Shown here in pieces: positions 27,660 through 36,856 of a DNA stretch of 64,000 nt (position 1 is the first letter of the stretch; each line of letters begins with the position of its first letter). The position numbers were made by a program, and so were the translations under genes. Source of the DNA: Rhizobium sp. R634 (GTDB lineage: Bacteria; Pseudomonadota; Alphaproteobacteria; Rhizobiales; Rhizobiaceae). The stretch is from positions 62,001-126,000 of the forward strand of contig NZ_LOKW01000023.1 in NCBI RefSeq assembly GCF_002211305.1, given 5' to 3'. The notes under the pieces were generated by a model that searched no databases, was not told the DNA's origin, and saw only the letters and a program-made list of their open reading frames with translations.

Positions 27660-28658
27660 ATGGGAAGTGAACGTTTCGAGATCGACCGCCGCAACTTACT
27701 ATTGGCAGGGGGAGCTGCTTTGAGTGGAGCCGTTTTGGGTTCGAACAGTATAGCGGCTCACGCTAGGGCGAGCCCCGTTTCTGGGGCACAAGCTCCGGAC
27801 TTTTATCGATTTGCCATTGGGGACGCCCAGGTAACCATCGTATCAGACGGCCCACTTCCGCTCGGCGACCCGACACAAAGCTTTCTCGGCGTCCCGGCCG
27901 ACGAGATAAGATCCATGCTAAACCACAGCTTCCTGCCCACGGATGAGGTCGTTCTCGCTCAGAACGCACCTGTCGTAAACATCGGTGGCAAGCTGATTTT
28001 GTTCGACACGGGGATGGGATCGCTTAAGCAATTTGGCCCGACGACTGGCCGTCTCAAGTCTTGCTTGGCCGCCGCGAATATTGCGCTGGAAGATATTGAC
28101 GCTGTCGTCTGTTCGCATGCTCATTGGGACCACGTCGGCGGAATCTGGGGCGACGACGGGAAACCAACGTTTCCAAACGCCCAGGTGTACATCAGCCAAA
28201 CCGACTACGATTTCTGGACCGACGAGAAAAAACTTGGAGGCGATCTCAACGGTCTTGTTAAAGCCGCGATCCACAACCTCAAACCCGTGCGGGACCGCAT
28301 GGTTTTTTTCCAAGACGAACAAGAGTTTCTTCCTGGTATTCATGCCATTAGCGCTCCTGGACACACACTCGGCCATAGCTGCTTTATGATTGAATCAGCA
28401 GGAAAGACAATGTGCTATGGCGGCGACCTCACTCATCATCCTGTGCTTCTGTTCGAAAAGCCTTTGATGGAATTTGCGTTTGATACCGATCCCAAACTGT
28501 CGGCTCAATCGCGTGTGCGCATTCTGAAAATGCTGGCCTCCAATAGAATACCCTTCATGTCCTACCACTTCCCATGGCCGGGCTACGGGCACGTTGGCAT
28601 AGCGGGAGAGGGCTTCGAGTATTTTCCTGAGCCACTACATCTTAGCCTGTTGGACTGA
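27660..28658 (+). CDS. Tat-exported MBL-fold hydrolase (OPHC2/methyl-parathion-hydrolase-like)
   Basis: 332 aa from ATG 27660, placed behind GGGGAGGAG. The N-terminus has a twin-arginine signal (DRRNLLLAGGAALSGAVLG), so export folded to the periplasm is expected. The MBL metal motif is SHAHWDHVGG (~residues 152-161); other ligands are PGHTLGHS and GGDLTHH, with HFPWPGYGHVG near the end. This arrangement matches the subgroup holding methyl parathion hydrolase and OPHC2, whose natural activity is thought to be lactone or ester hydrolysis. The gene at 34.8 kb is a cytoplasmic paralogue, recognisable along its whole length (GDPxxxFLGV, DTGMG, FGPTTGRL, FDTDPKLSA). Confidence 0.9.
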   Translation: MGSERFEIDRRNLLLAGGAALSGAVLGSNSIAAHARASPVSGAQAPDFYRFAIGDAQVTIVSDGPLPLGDPTQSFLGVPADEIRSMLNHSFLPTDEVVLAQNAPVVNIGGKLILFDTGMGSLKQFGPTTGRLKSCLAAANIALEDIDAVVCSHAHWDHVGGIWGDDGKPTFPNAQVYISQTDYDFWTDEKKLGGDLNGLVKAAIHNLKPVRDRMVFFQDEQEFLPGIHAISAPGHTLGHSCFMIESAGKTMCYGGDLTHHPVLLFEKPLMEFAFDTDPKLSAQSRVRILKMLASNRIPFMSYHFPWPGYGHVGIAGEGFEYFPEPLHLSLLD

Positions 28659-28834
28659 GTGGTAGAGAAGGGCGCGAGGGCAATCCTTCGCGTCAATCCT
28701 ATCCGGAGGGCAGTCGAACGAAATCATCACATGGCGGAAGTTACGCAACAAGCAGTGTGCGCCTTCATCGCGTTGCTAGACATCAAGTCTCGCGGGAACG
28801 CCAACTGAAATCAAGAGCGATCGGCGGACCGCAC

Positions 28835-29092
28835 CTAAAGGCCATTCCTGATCGGAAACATATCCTCGCCGTAGTGGTGAAGCCTCGTGTGATGCCGTCG
28901 GCATAACCAGCGCACCTTTAAAGGGTCGTCGTATTGATCATGATGGGCGTCGACCATTTCAGTCCCGCAGACCTCACATGTTTGCTTTTCCAGCTCGCCT
29001 GCCTTTACAGCTCGCTGTACAGCAAGATGAGCATCATATTTCGCTGGATTAGCACGGCGCCAATTTGCTTGGCGGGTGTCGGTTTTCAGCAT
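28835..29092 (-). CDS. Small HNH-like zinc-finger protein
   Basis: 84 aa from ATG 29092 (MLKTDTRQANWRRANPAKYD), preceded by AGGA at 7 bases; an in-frame ATG at 29218 would add an Arg-rich 42-residue leader. The C-terminal half carries CEVCGTEMVDAHHDQYDDP and WLCRRHHTRLHHYGED, a Cys2...HH...C..HH arrangement of HNH nuclease-type zinc fingers. Proteins of this size are widespread in rhizobial genomes and phages; function is unproven. It stands alone between the MBL gene and the glucosidase. Confidence 0.62.
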   Translation of the reverse strand: MLKTDTRQANWRRANPAKYDAHLAVQRAVKAGELEKQTCEVCGTEMVDAHHDQYDDPLKVRWLCRRHHTRLHHYGEDMFPIRNGL

Positions 29093-29300
29093 CGCCGCAT
29101 CCTGTGCCTGTAATTTTGAACGTGTCCGCCAACGCTTCCGACGCCATCTTCGCCGCCTATGAAGGTCGGTATCCTTCCTGTCGATGACAATATCGCCCGT
29201 CTTGAGCCATTCATTCACTCATTCACCGAGCTTCACCGCCACTGCGCTCTTTTTTTGGGACTCAACCACCGCCAAACGTAGTCTTTGATTCTCTGCACGA

Positions 29301-31745
29301 TTAGAGCGCTAAGACAGCGCCCTTTTGCGTGACAGTTCCACTCAAACGGATGTCGGTGGCCGAGAACCCAACCATAACTGCAAATTCCCCCGTCTCTATC
29401 CGCCAGCACCGCTCGGTCGTGTCGAAGAAGGCAAATGTTCGGGCGTCAAGAATGAAACTGAGCCTTCGTTTCTCACCGGGTTCCAGGCCGATTTTCGAGA
29501 AGGCCTTCAATTCTTTAACCGGTCTGGGTACAGATGCTTCAACATCGCCCACATAGATTTGCACCACTGCCGAACCTGGCCGCTCGCTGACGTTGGTCAA
29601 TCCCAGTGTCACTGTCACCGCGCCGGCAGGATCCGGCAGCCCCACCGTCAGGTCTGACATCGCAAAGCTTGAATAACCGAGACCATGACCGAAGGGGAAC
29701 AGTGGCTTAATGTCCTGGCGATCGTAGTGCCGATATCCAACGAACACACCTTCGTCATATCGCACATGGCCATTCTTGCCTGGATAGACCGCGTCATCCT
29801 CGGTATGTGTGGGATTGTCAGCCCAGCGCACGGGGAAAGTCTGTGCCAGTCGGCCCGAGGGCTCGGCCTTGCCAAGGAGCACATCGGCGATCGCGTTGCC
29901 AGCTTCCTGACCGGGATACCAGCATTGCAGTACTGCACGAGCACCGGAAAGCCAGGGCATTTCCACCGGTCCACCGGTTTGTAGGACGACAATCGTGTTC
30001 GGATTGGCCGCAATTACCGCCTCAACAAGCTGGTCCTGCAGACCAGGAAGTGCAATGCCGCGGAGATCGGAGCCCTCGGTATCCCAGTCGCCCGTTCTGC
30101 CCACGAAGACTACCGCATGATCAGCCTTCGCGGCGACGGCTGCTGCCTCGGCAATCTCCGCTTCGGCCGAAAACCTGCCTATTCCTACCCGAATTGCGGC
30201 GATATAGAGGTTGACGTGATCGTGCCGGGCGTACTCGGCGACGACCTCGTATGTACGGCCGGCTTCGAGCGTGATTTCGCCCACGACCTCCTCGCAGCCT
30301 TCTTCAAAGAATGTGGTACCACGTGTCCAGGAAGCCCAGGCGTCCACCACAAGCCTGCCGTCCACATAGACCCGACCAAGCCCGGCCGAGGTCAGGCCGA
30401 CGCGATAGACGCCGGCTTCTAAGGCTGTGAATACGGTGCGCATTCGGGCGGAAAAGCGATACGGATCGACTAGGCCCCCGGCCACGGGGGGCAACCATAC
30501 ACCGAGGCTCGACGGTTCCTCGATAACCTTCACGGGCCCGCCAGCAAGCTCCCTTTCTTGGAAAAATTCGAAGGTTGTCGGGTTTTCGATCAGCGGCTGA
30601 AACCGATAATTGCTGCAACCCTGAGCGTAGCACACGTTCTCCTCACCCAGGGCGTCCGCCAGCCCCTGCCACGGACTGACGACATAGTGGGGGTTCAACT
30701 GCGCCGAGCCGCCTCCCATAACCTGCGCGATCTTGGCATTGGGTCCAATGATGGCGACCGTACCTTGCTGAGCCAATGGCAGGATGCCGTCATTCTGTAG
30801 CAGAACTGCGCTTTCCGCTCCCGCGCGCCTGATGAGTGCCCTATGTTCCGGCCGATTAATGGCGTACTCCTTAAACTCGCGATGATCGTTGATTGCGCCG
30901 GTGCGTTCCATCAGGGTCAGGATATTGTGCACACAGGCGCGGACGGTCTCGACACTTACCTCGCCCGCGTCGATCGCCGCCAGAAGCTTGGAGCCGCGGT
31001 CGCGGGTCGGGCCCGGCATCTCCAGATCCAGCCCAGCATTCACGGTGGGTGCGGTCGAACGCGAGCCGAACCAGTCCGACATCACCACGCCGTTAAAACC
31101 CCAGTCACCGCGTAGTACCTCGTTCAACAGCCAATGGCTTTCCGCCGTGTAAGTACCGTTTAGTTTGTTATATGAAGACATCACGGCCCAGACCTTTGCC
31201 CGCTTCACCGCCGCCTCAAAGGGTATTAGGTAGACTTCGCGCAGAGTGCGTTCATCGATATCTGAAGAGATGGTTGTACGTTCGATCTCGGACTCGTTGC
31301 CGGCGAAATGTTTTATCGTGGCACCCACTTTCTTGGACTGCAGACCTTCGATATAGCCGACGGCAAGTTCCGCCGTCAGTATCGGATCCTCAGAGAAACA
31401 CTCAAAGTTGCGGCCGTTTGTGACGCTGCGCTGGATGTTAACGGTCGGCGCCAACGAGACATGAGCCCCTTTGGAAAGAACCTCGTCACCTAGCGCACTG
31501 CCGATTTCCCTGGCTAGGTCCGGGTTCCAACTCGCTCCGATGGCAATGCCTACCGGGAAAGCCGCTGCAGTCACACCCCCGACAAAAGACCCCGCCCCGC
31601 GGGCGCCGTTGGGGCCGTCCGTCAAGCGCAATCTCCCTATCCCTAGGCGGTCGATGGGCGGTAAAGACCAGAACGTATCGCCGGAAAGTAGCGAGACCTG
31701 CTCGGCCAAGGTCATATTATCGAGCAATGCTCTCGTATCAGTCAT
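29301..31745 (-). CDS. GH3 beta-glucosidase with PA14 insert (coniferin-glucosidase-like)
   Basis: 814 aa from ATG 31745 (MTDTRALLDNMTLAEQVSLL); an upstream start at 31850 is possible but less supported. Order: GH3 N-domain (TDGPNGARGAGSFVGGVTA; KHFAGNESEIER; nucleophile Asp in GVVMSDWFGS near residue 224), PA14 carbohydrate-binding insert (~390-540), GH3 C-domain (GRTGDWDTEGSDLRGIALPG) and a fibronectin-III-like end (SAVVQIYVGD, RPVKELKAF). The layout and many motifs match the Agrobacterium Cbg1 type that releases glucose from coniferin and other plant phenolic glucosides. No signal peptide is visible, so it is cytoplasmic. It is transcribed toward the MBL gene. Confidence 0.93.
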   Translation of the reverse strand: MTDTRALLDNMTLAEQVSLLSGDTFWSLPPIDRLGIGRLRLTDGPNGARGAGSFVGGVTAAAFPVGIAIGASWNPDLAREIGSALGDEVLSKGAHVSLAPTVNIQRSVTNGRNFECFSEDPILTAELAVGYIEGLQSKKVGATIKHFAGNESEIERTTISSDIDERTLREVYLIPFEAAVKRAKVWAVMSSYNKLNGTYTAESHWLLNEVLRGDWGFNGVVMSDWFGSRSTAPTVNAGLDLEMPGPTRDRGSKLLAAIDAGEVSVETVRACVHNILTLMERTGAINDHREFKEYAINRPEHRALIRRAGAESAVLLQNDGILPLAQQGTVAIIGPNAKIAQVMGGGSAQLNPHYVVSPWQGLADALGEENVCYAQGCSNYRFQPLIENPTTFEFFQERELAGGPVKVIEEPSSLGVWLPPVAGGLVDPYRFSARMRTVFTALEAGVYRVGLTSAGLGRVYVDGRLVVDAWASWTRGTTFFEEGCEEVVGEITLEAGRTYEVVAEYARHDHVNLYIAAIRVGIGRFSAEAEIAEAAAVAAKADHAVVFVGRTGDWDTEGSDLRGIALPGLQDQLVEAVIAANPNTIVVLQTGGPVEMPWLSGARAVLQCWYPGQEAGNAIADVLLGKAEPSGRLAQTFPVRWADNPTHTEDDAVYPGKNGHVRYDEGVFVGYRHYDRQDIKPLFPFGHGLGYSSFAMSDLTVGLPDPAGAVTVTLGLTNVSERPGSAVVQIYVGDVEASVPRPVKELKAFSKIGLEPGEKRRLSFILDARTFAFFDTTERCWRIETGEFAVMVGFSATDIRLSGTVTQKGAVLAL

Positions 31746-32067
31746 CTTCTCTGCTTCCTCAATCTCAACACTTACCGTTCCCAGATCGGGCATCTCTATA
31801 TGCATATTGGGAAAGCTGGTGAGGTCGGCGTCATCCGTGGAGCCGTCCATCCATGAGAAGGAAGGCCCGTTTGTTCACCAAGGCGCCGTCACCACGACGA
31901 CGACATGTTCGCAGCCTTCACGTGGCCGAGATGACGTCACCGCTTTCCACTGAAAACAAGGACATCGCGGTTTGATCGATGTCAGCGGTGAAAGTTGTGC
32001 CGGCTGCGGCAGCGCCGGTTCTGGAGTTATTCCTCCGCAAGTTCGCGAGACAATTTGAAAACCTGAA

Positions 32068-32092
32068 CATGCTATCAGACAATCTGTTGACA
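32068..32092 (+). promoter_or_regulatory. GntR-type operator (degenerate) upstream of chemoreceptor
   Basis: On the minus strand 32068-32086 reads CAGATTGTCTGATAGCATG, 16 of 19 positions like the operators at 38500 and 41032. A TTGACA (32087-32092) directly abuts it on the plus strand, and a further CAGACAATC copy follows at 32091. The -10 box is unclear, and the site lies ~115 bp before the chemoreceptor start. It is the weakest member of the operator set. Confidence 0.55.
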
Positions 32093-32205
32093 GACAATCC
32101 TCAGTCGCGCAGCCTCGTGTCGTCATTGATGATTCGATGTCTCCATCGGAGGCGGATCCCGATTGATGAAGCTTCTTCACCGCCTATGGACAAGGATGGA
32201 CCACG

Positions 32206-34722
32206 ATGGACAGGCTGTTGTCCCGTTTCCGGCTACAGACAAAAGTAATCATTTTCGTACTGCCTTTCATAATCAGCATTTGCGCGGTGGGATTTTTGGG
32301 GCACTACGCCGCGGGTCTCCTACAAAGCCGCCTGGAAACCTCGAGCCAGGTGATGCAGGTGCTCTCGGGTTTCCGTGACGTCTCCGCCTCGATGAGAGAG
32401 TTTCTCGATGAGGCGTCGGAAGAAAGGCGCGATCGCGTGAAGGCTGACCTGCTCGCCCAGCAATCGCATCTGCAAGCTTTAGTGACGAATGCCGGAGCTA
32501 CGGGGGAAAGCGAAGGCCTCCTGTCGGCAAACGCGATTATGCGGGACGTGGTGGACAATTTTGGCTCTCTCTGGAGCATCCATGAAAGCGAAGAGCAACT
32601 GATAACCTCGATCGCCAATCATTCTGAATCGCTGGTTTGGTCGCAGGATGAAATGCTCAGGCTAGCTGACGAGTTGAGGAAGTCCGGCGAGCAGTCCGAG
32701 GGCGCCGCCAAATCGATGTTGCGCGATGCCGACAGGGTGACAGGCTATGCAACCTTCTTCCTTGATTTTGCCGCGGGCTACCAATCCGCCGGAACGACCG
32801 AGCTGAAACTCGAATATTTGCGCGGCAAAGTGGGCGAGTTGCGTCGAAGCGCCCGAAATCTGCGGGCTTCCTTGCCGTCGGACGCTACAAAACTGTCGAG
32901 CTCGGTCGACGGCGCGGTGAAAAGCGTAACAGAAATTCTGTCGCAGGGCGCCGCATCGGACAACGCCGTAGGCCTCGACACCGCAATGTCCGCGTTCAAG
33001 GAAATCTCCGTCGGGATTAACGCGGTGGCGAACCAGCAAACAAAGAAAGCAATCGTCGAGTTCGCAGGTCTCGACCAACGTTTGGCCAAGATCAGCAGCG
33101 CCTTGGACGGCAGCCGAAGACTTTCGGACTCCAGCTATCTCATCAGGATACACCTTGCGCGCTTCATAGCCGACCCTACCGAACAAAACCGCGCGCAACT
33201 CATCCAGAACTTCGACAGAACGAAGAAGGAGATATTGGACATCTGGAGTGCCGCTTCCGATCTCGACCTTTTCAAGGCAGTCCAGAATACGGTCCCTCCG
33301 GCGGTAGAGGGTATGACGCAGGACAGTGCGAAGCTCGTCGAGATCTCGGAAGTCAGGCGTGCGCAATATAGGCAAACGACAGACCAGTTGAACACCATAT
33401 GGGGCCACCTCACGACGTTTGCCGACGCCCAGCGTGCCAGGGCCATCGAAGAGACGGCCCGTGCGAACGGCATTGCCCTCATCACGATATTTGCAGGCGT
33501 CCTCGTCGCGCTTCTCGCTGGCTTCGGGATGATTGCGACTTTCAAGAAACCTGTCGTCCGGTTGACCGACGACATGCGGCGTTTGTCCGAAGGGGACCTT
33601 GACATAGAGATCGGCGGTTCTGAGCGCGCTGATGAGCTCGGAGAAATGGCCCGGGCACTCTGTGTCTTCAGGGAGAATGCCGTAAGGAAAATCGAGATCG
33701 AGAACGACGCGGATCGTCAACGATCAGCTTCCGAAGCTGAACGTCGGCACAACGAGGCGGAGAAAGCCCAGATCGACAAACAGATCGGCGACGCCGTCGA
33801 CAGTCTTGCCGCTGGGCTGGAGAGGTTATCCAACGGTGATGTTTCGAGCACGATCGATCAACCGTTCTCCGGGCGGCTGGAACAGTTGCGAAAAGACTTC
33901 AACAATTCGTTGCTGCGCTTGCAGGCGACGATGTCGGAACTTCGCGGCAACATCGTGCTCATTCGGCAAAATGCAGACAATCTCAGCAGTGGCGCCGATG
34001 ATCTCTCCCGCCGCAGCGAGCGCCAAGCCGCGTCGTTGGAGGAGACAGCGGCTGCGGTTCATCAACTCACCGCGACGGTGCATTCGTCGACAGAGCAGGC
34101 GCAGGCCGCAGCCCGGCTTGTAAAGGAAACCAAGCAGGCCGCGGATGCGTCTGCTTCAGTGGTCACGAACGCGGTCGACGCTATGGGCCGAATAGAAGCG
34201 GCTTCCGGGCGCATTTCGCAAATCATCGGCGTAATCGACGAGATCGCTTTCCAGACCAATCTCCTGGCACTCAATGCCGGCGTCGAGGCCGCGAGAGCAG
34301 GAGAAGCCGGGCAGGGTTTCGCGGTCGTCGCCCAAGAAGTCCGGGAACTTGCCCAGCGGTCGGCTCTAGCCGCCCAGGAAATCAAGGGACTCATCGCAAG
34401 ATCGACCGAGGAAGTCGCCTCGGGATCGCGATTGGTGAACGAGGCGGGCAGGGTGCTCATTGCAATATCGTCGAATGTTGCCGGAATTTCCGAAAGGGTT
34501 GAGCTTATCGCTGCGGCAAGCAGGGACCAGGCGGCTTCGCTTATCGAAGTGAACCAGGCCGTCGGCGAGATCGATGACAGCACCCAGCGAAACGCTGCCA
34601 TCGCCGAGCAAGCCCACGCCGCCACTCAGGAACTCACAAAGGAGACCCAGCGACTGATGCAGCAGATAGAACAGTTCAACATCGGCAGGCCGAGGGGTCA
34701 CATGCTTTCGATCGTTTCCTGA
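32206..34722 (+). CDS. Methyl-accepting chemotaxis protein with large helical (TorS-like) sensor domain
   Basis: 838 aa. TM1 is at ~13-38, a long all-helical periplasmic domain at ~39-420, TM2 at ~422-446 (IALITIFAGVLVALLAGFGM), then HAMP (~447-500) and the methyl-accepting signalling domain. The kinase-control hairpin tip is IAFQTNLLALNAGVEAARAG near 680. The sensor domain is much larger than the usual four-helix bundle and resembles the TorS type, which senses through a partner binding protein. The protein at 60.9-63.4 kb has the same length and order. There is no CheR-docking pentapeptide at the C-terminus. An operator-like palindrome precedes it and the MBL gene follows at 82 bp. Confidence 0.9.
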   Translation: MDRLLSRFRLQTKVIIFVLPFIISICAVGFLGHYAAGLLQSRLETSSQVMQVLSGFRDVSASMREFLDEASEERRDRVKADLLAQQSHLQALVTNAGATGESEGLLSANAIMRDVVDNFGSLWSIHESEEQLITSIANHSESLVWSQDEMLRLADELRKSGEQSEGAAKSMLRDADRVTGYATFFLDFAAGYQSAGTTELKLEYLRGKVGELRRSARNLRASLPSDATKLSSSVDGAVKSVTEILSQGAASDNAVGLDTAMSAFKEISVGINAVANQQTKKAIVEFAGLDQRLAKISSALDGSRRLSDSSYLIRIHLARFIADPTEQNRAQLIQNFDRTKKEILDIWSAASDLDLFKAVQNTVPPAVEGMTQDSAKLVEISEVRRAQYRQTTDQLNTIWGHLTTFADAQRARAIEETARANGIALITIFAGVLVALLAGFGMIATFKKPVVRLTDDMRRLSEGDLDIEIGGSERADELGEMARALCVFRENAVRKIEIENDADRQRSASEAERRHNEAEKAQIDKQIGDAVDSLAAGLERLSNGDVSSTIDQPFSGRLEQLRKDFNNSLLRLQATMSELRGNIVLIRQNADNLSSGADDLSRRSERQAASLEETAAAVHQLTATVHSSTEQAQAAARLVKETKQAADASASVVTNAVDAMGRIEAASGRISQIIGVIDEIAFQTNLLALNAGVEAARAGEAGQGFAVVAQEVRELAQRSALAAQEIKGLIARSTEEVASGSRLVNEAGRVLIAISSNVAGISERVELIAAASRDQAASLIEVNQAVGEIDDSTQRNAAIAEQAHAATQELTKETQRLMQQIEQFNIGRPRGHMLSIVS

Positions 34723-34746
34723 CGACAGACTATCATCAATATTCTG

Positions 34747-34775
34747 TTGACAGATTTTCATACAATCTGTCAAAT
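34747..34775 (+). promoter_or_regulatory. Promoter with embedded GntR-type operator (MBL-ADH-MBL operon)
   Basis: -35 TTGACA at 34747-34752, 17-bp spacer, -10-like TCAAAT at 34770-34775. The operator CAGATTTTCATACAATCTG occupies 34751-34769, the spacer plus two bases of the -35. Perfect outer arms CAGATT/AATCTG with 7 bp between match the other sites. Bound repressor would block RNA polymerase directly. Confidence 0.8.
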
Positions 34776-34804
34776 GGTACAGCCAATCTGGGAGGATATC
34801 CGGC

Positions 34805-35698
34805 GTGCTCAATGACCAAGCGCATCAGACTAAGTTGCCCTATTTCTATCCGTTCAAGTTCGGAACCGGCGAAATAACGGTGCTTTCGGACGGACCGTTG
34901 GAATTGGGCGACCCGCGGGAGAATTTTCTCGGAGTCGACGCGGCCACAGTGACGGAAATGCTCGACAGGAACTTCCTGTCCAGTTCGTCGGTAACCCTCG
35001 AGCAGAACATCCCGCTGGTCAAAATTAACGGAAAGACCATCCTGTTCGACACCGGGATGGGGACGTCGAAGATTTTCGGGCCGACGACCGGCCGCTTGCT
35101 GAAAAGCATGCAGGAGGCAGGCATCGACCCCTTGGAAGTCGATGCCGTGGTGTTGTCCCACGCACACATCGACCACACCGGCGGACTTTGCGATCAGGAC
35201 GGCAAGCTTAATTTTCCGAACGCGGAGATCTTCATAAGCGAAAGCGACTTCGATGACTGGACCGACGGAGGCAAGCTTGATGCCGGTTTCAAGGCTCAGG
35301 TGGAAAATGCCCGGAGAAACCTTCTTCCACACCGTGATCGGATAGCGCATTTCGTGGACGGTCAGGAGTTCCTGCCGGGCGTGCAAGCGGTGCACGCTCC
35401 AGGCCACACCTTGGGCCACTTTTGCTTCCTCATGCAGTCTGACAACGATCGGCTCTGCTTCCTCGGCGATCTCACCCATCATCATATCCTGCTGATGGAA
35501 CGCCCGTGGATGGAGTTCAAGTACGACACCGATCCCAAGCTCTCGGCGCGCTCGCGCACCCGGGTGCTGGATATGCTCGCGACAGACCGCATACCAGTGA
35601 TGTCCTATCACTTTGCGTGGCCCGGGCTCGGCAACGTCGCCCGGGAGCGGGAAGGCTTCCGCTACGTACCCGCCGCCATGCAGATGCTCTCGAGATAG
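34805..35698 (+). CDS. Cytoplasmic MBL-fold hydrolase, paralogue of the Tat-exported one
   Basis: 297 aa from GTG 34805 behind GGGAGGATATCC. The metal motif is SHAHIDHTGG (Ile in place of the Trp seen in the exported paralogue), with PGHTLGH and LGDLTHHHILL for the remaining ligands. It has no signal peptide, unlike the gene at 27.7 kb, yet the two align from end to end. The subgroup (OPHC2/MPH-like) cleaves lactones or esters. It is the first gene of an operon with the zinc alcohol dehydrogenase (12 bp) and a second MBL protein, so the predicted sequence is hydrolysis followed by alcohol oxidation. Confidence 0.9.
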   Translation: MLNDQAHQTKLPYFYPFKFGTGEITVLSDGPLELGDPRENFLGVDAATVTEMLDRNFLSSSSVTLEQNIPLVKINGKTILFDTGMGTSKIFGPTTGRLLKSMQEAGIDPLEVDAVVLSHAHIDHTGGLCDQDGKLNFPNAEIFISESDFDDWTDGGKLDAGFKAQVENARRNLLPHRDRIAHFVDGQEFLPGVQAVHAPGHTLGHFCFLMQSDNDRLCFLGDLTHHHILLMERPWMEFKYDTDPKLSARSRTRVLDMLATDRIPVMSYHFAWPGLGNVAREREGFRYVPAAMQMLSR

Positions 35699-35710
35699 GA
35701 ATACACGACA

Positions 35711-36835
35711 ATGCAGATGAAATCCGTCATTCTCCGAGAGTCAGGGCTTCCCAAGCCGTATGCAAGTTCGCGACCTCTCAGTGTCGAGACCGTCGATCTG
35801 ACGCCTCCGGGCAATCTTGAGGTCCTGGTCAAAATCAAGGCCGCTGGTGTGTGCCACTCCGACCTGTCGGCGATAAACGGCGACCGGCCCCGCCCGCTGC
35901 CTGTCGCGTTGGGGCATGAAGCATCCGGCATCGTCGAAGAAATCGGACCCGGTGTCGATACAGTGAAGGTTGGCGATCACGTCGTGATGTCGTTCCTGCC
36001 GATCTGCGGACACTGCGATTACTGCGCGGGAGGACGCGCTAGCCTCTGTGAGCCTGGCTATCGCGCAAACGCCGCCGGGACATTGTTGAACGGTAGCAAG
36101 CATATCCGTCTTCGCGGCTACGATATCAACCATCACAGCGGCGTATCGGCGTTTTCGGAATACGCGATCGTGTCGGCGCACTCGGTCGTCAAGATCACCA
36201 AAGATGTGGACGTCACGATGGCGGCCCTGTTCGGATGCGCCGTCATGACAGGCGTCGGTGCGGTCGTAAACACGTGTGGCGTGAAGCCGGGACAGTCGGT
36301 CGCCGTCATCGGCCTTGGGGGCGTGGGCTTGTCGGCGGTCCTCGGAGCGGTGGCCAGCGGAGCAAGCGAGATCGTCGCCATCGATTTGATGCCGGAAAAG
36401 CTTGAGCTGGCTAGGTCGCTGGGCGCGACGCGTACCTTCCTGGCAACCTCGCCGGATGTGGTCGGCGAGGTCAAGGAAGCGACACGCGGGGGAGTGGACT
36501 ACGCCATCGAGATGGCAGGGTCGAGCAAAGCGTTCGAAACCGCTTATGGCATTACGCGGCGCGGCGGCACGACAGCCACAGCGGGTCTGGCGAACGTGAA
36601 CACCAAATTCGAGATCTCGCCGCTTCCTCTTGTCGGGGAAGAACGCATCATCAAAGGCAGCTACATGGGGTCCTGCGTGCCTTCGCGCGATATTCCCCGT
36701 TATATCGACCTGTTCCTCAAAGGCAGGTTGCCCGTGGAGAGACTGCTGTCGAGCACTGGCCCGCTTGAGGAAATCAACGAGGCCTTCGACCGGTTAGACC
36801 GTGGCGAGGTGATCCGGCATCTGCTGGTTCCCTGA
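35711..36835 (+). CDS. Zinc-dependent alcohol dehydrogenase (MDR family)
   Basis: 374 aa. The catalytic zinc ligands are in GVCHSDLSA (Cys ~46) and LGHEASGIVEEIG (His/Glu ~70). The structural zinc loop CGHCDYCAGGRASLC (~98-112) has all four cysteines, and a third catalytic ligand is in FGCAVMTGVGA. The NAD-binding GLGGVGLSAVLGA motif (~200) and the following Asp (VAIDLMPEKL) indicate NAD preference. Its length is typical of class III-like ADHs. It is placed between two MBL hydrolases, an arrangement that recalls the lactonase-dehydrogenase logic of BlcC-BlcB (family knowledge); the substrate is unknown. Confidence 0.92.
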   Translation: MQMKSVILRESGLPKPYASSRPLSVETVDLTPPGNLEVLVKIKAAGVCHSDLSAINGDRPRPLPVALGHEASGIVEEIGPGVDTVKVGDHVVMSFLPICGHCDYCAGGRASLCEPGYRANAAGTLLNGSKHIRLRGYDINHHSGVSAFSEYAIVSAHSVVKITKDVDVTMAALFGCAVMTGVGAVVNTCGVKPGQSVAVIGLGGVGLSAVLGAVASGASEIVAIDLMPEKLELARSLGATRTFLATSPDVVGEVKEATRGGVDYAIEMAGSSKAFETAYGITRRGGTTATAGLANVNTKFEISPLPLVGEERIIKGSYMGSCVPSRDIPRYIDLFLKGRLPVERLLSSTGPLEEINEAFDRLDRGEVIRHLLVP

Positions 36836-36856
36836 GCCTGCGGAAGGAGCGAGAAT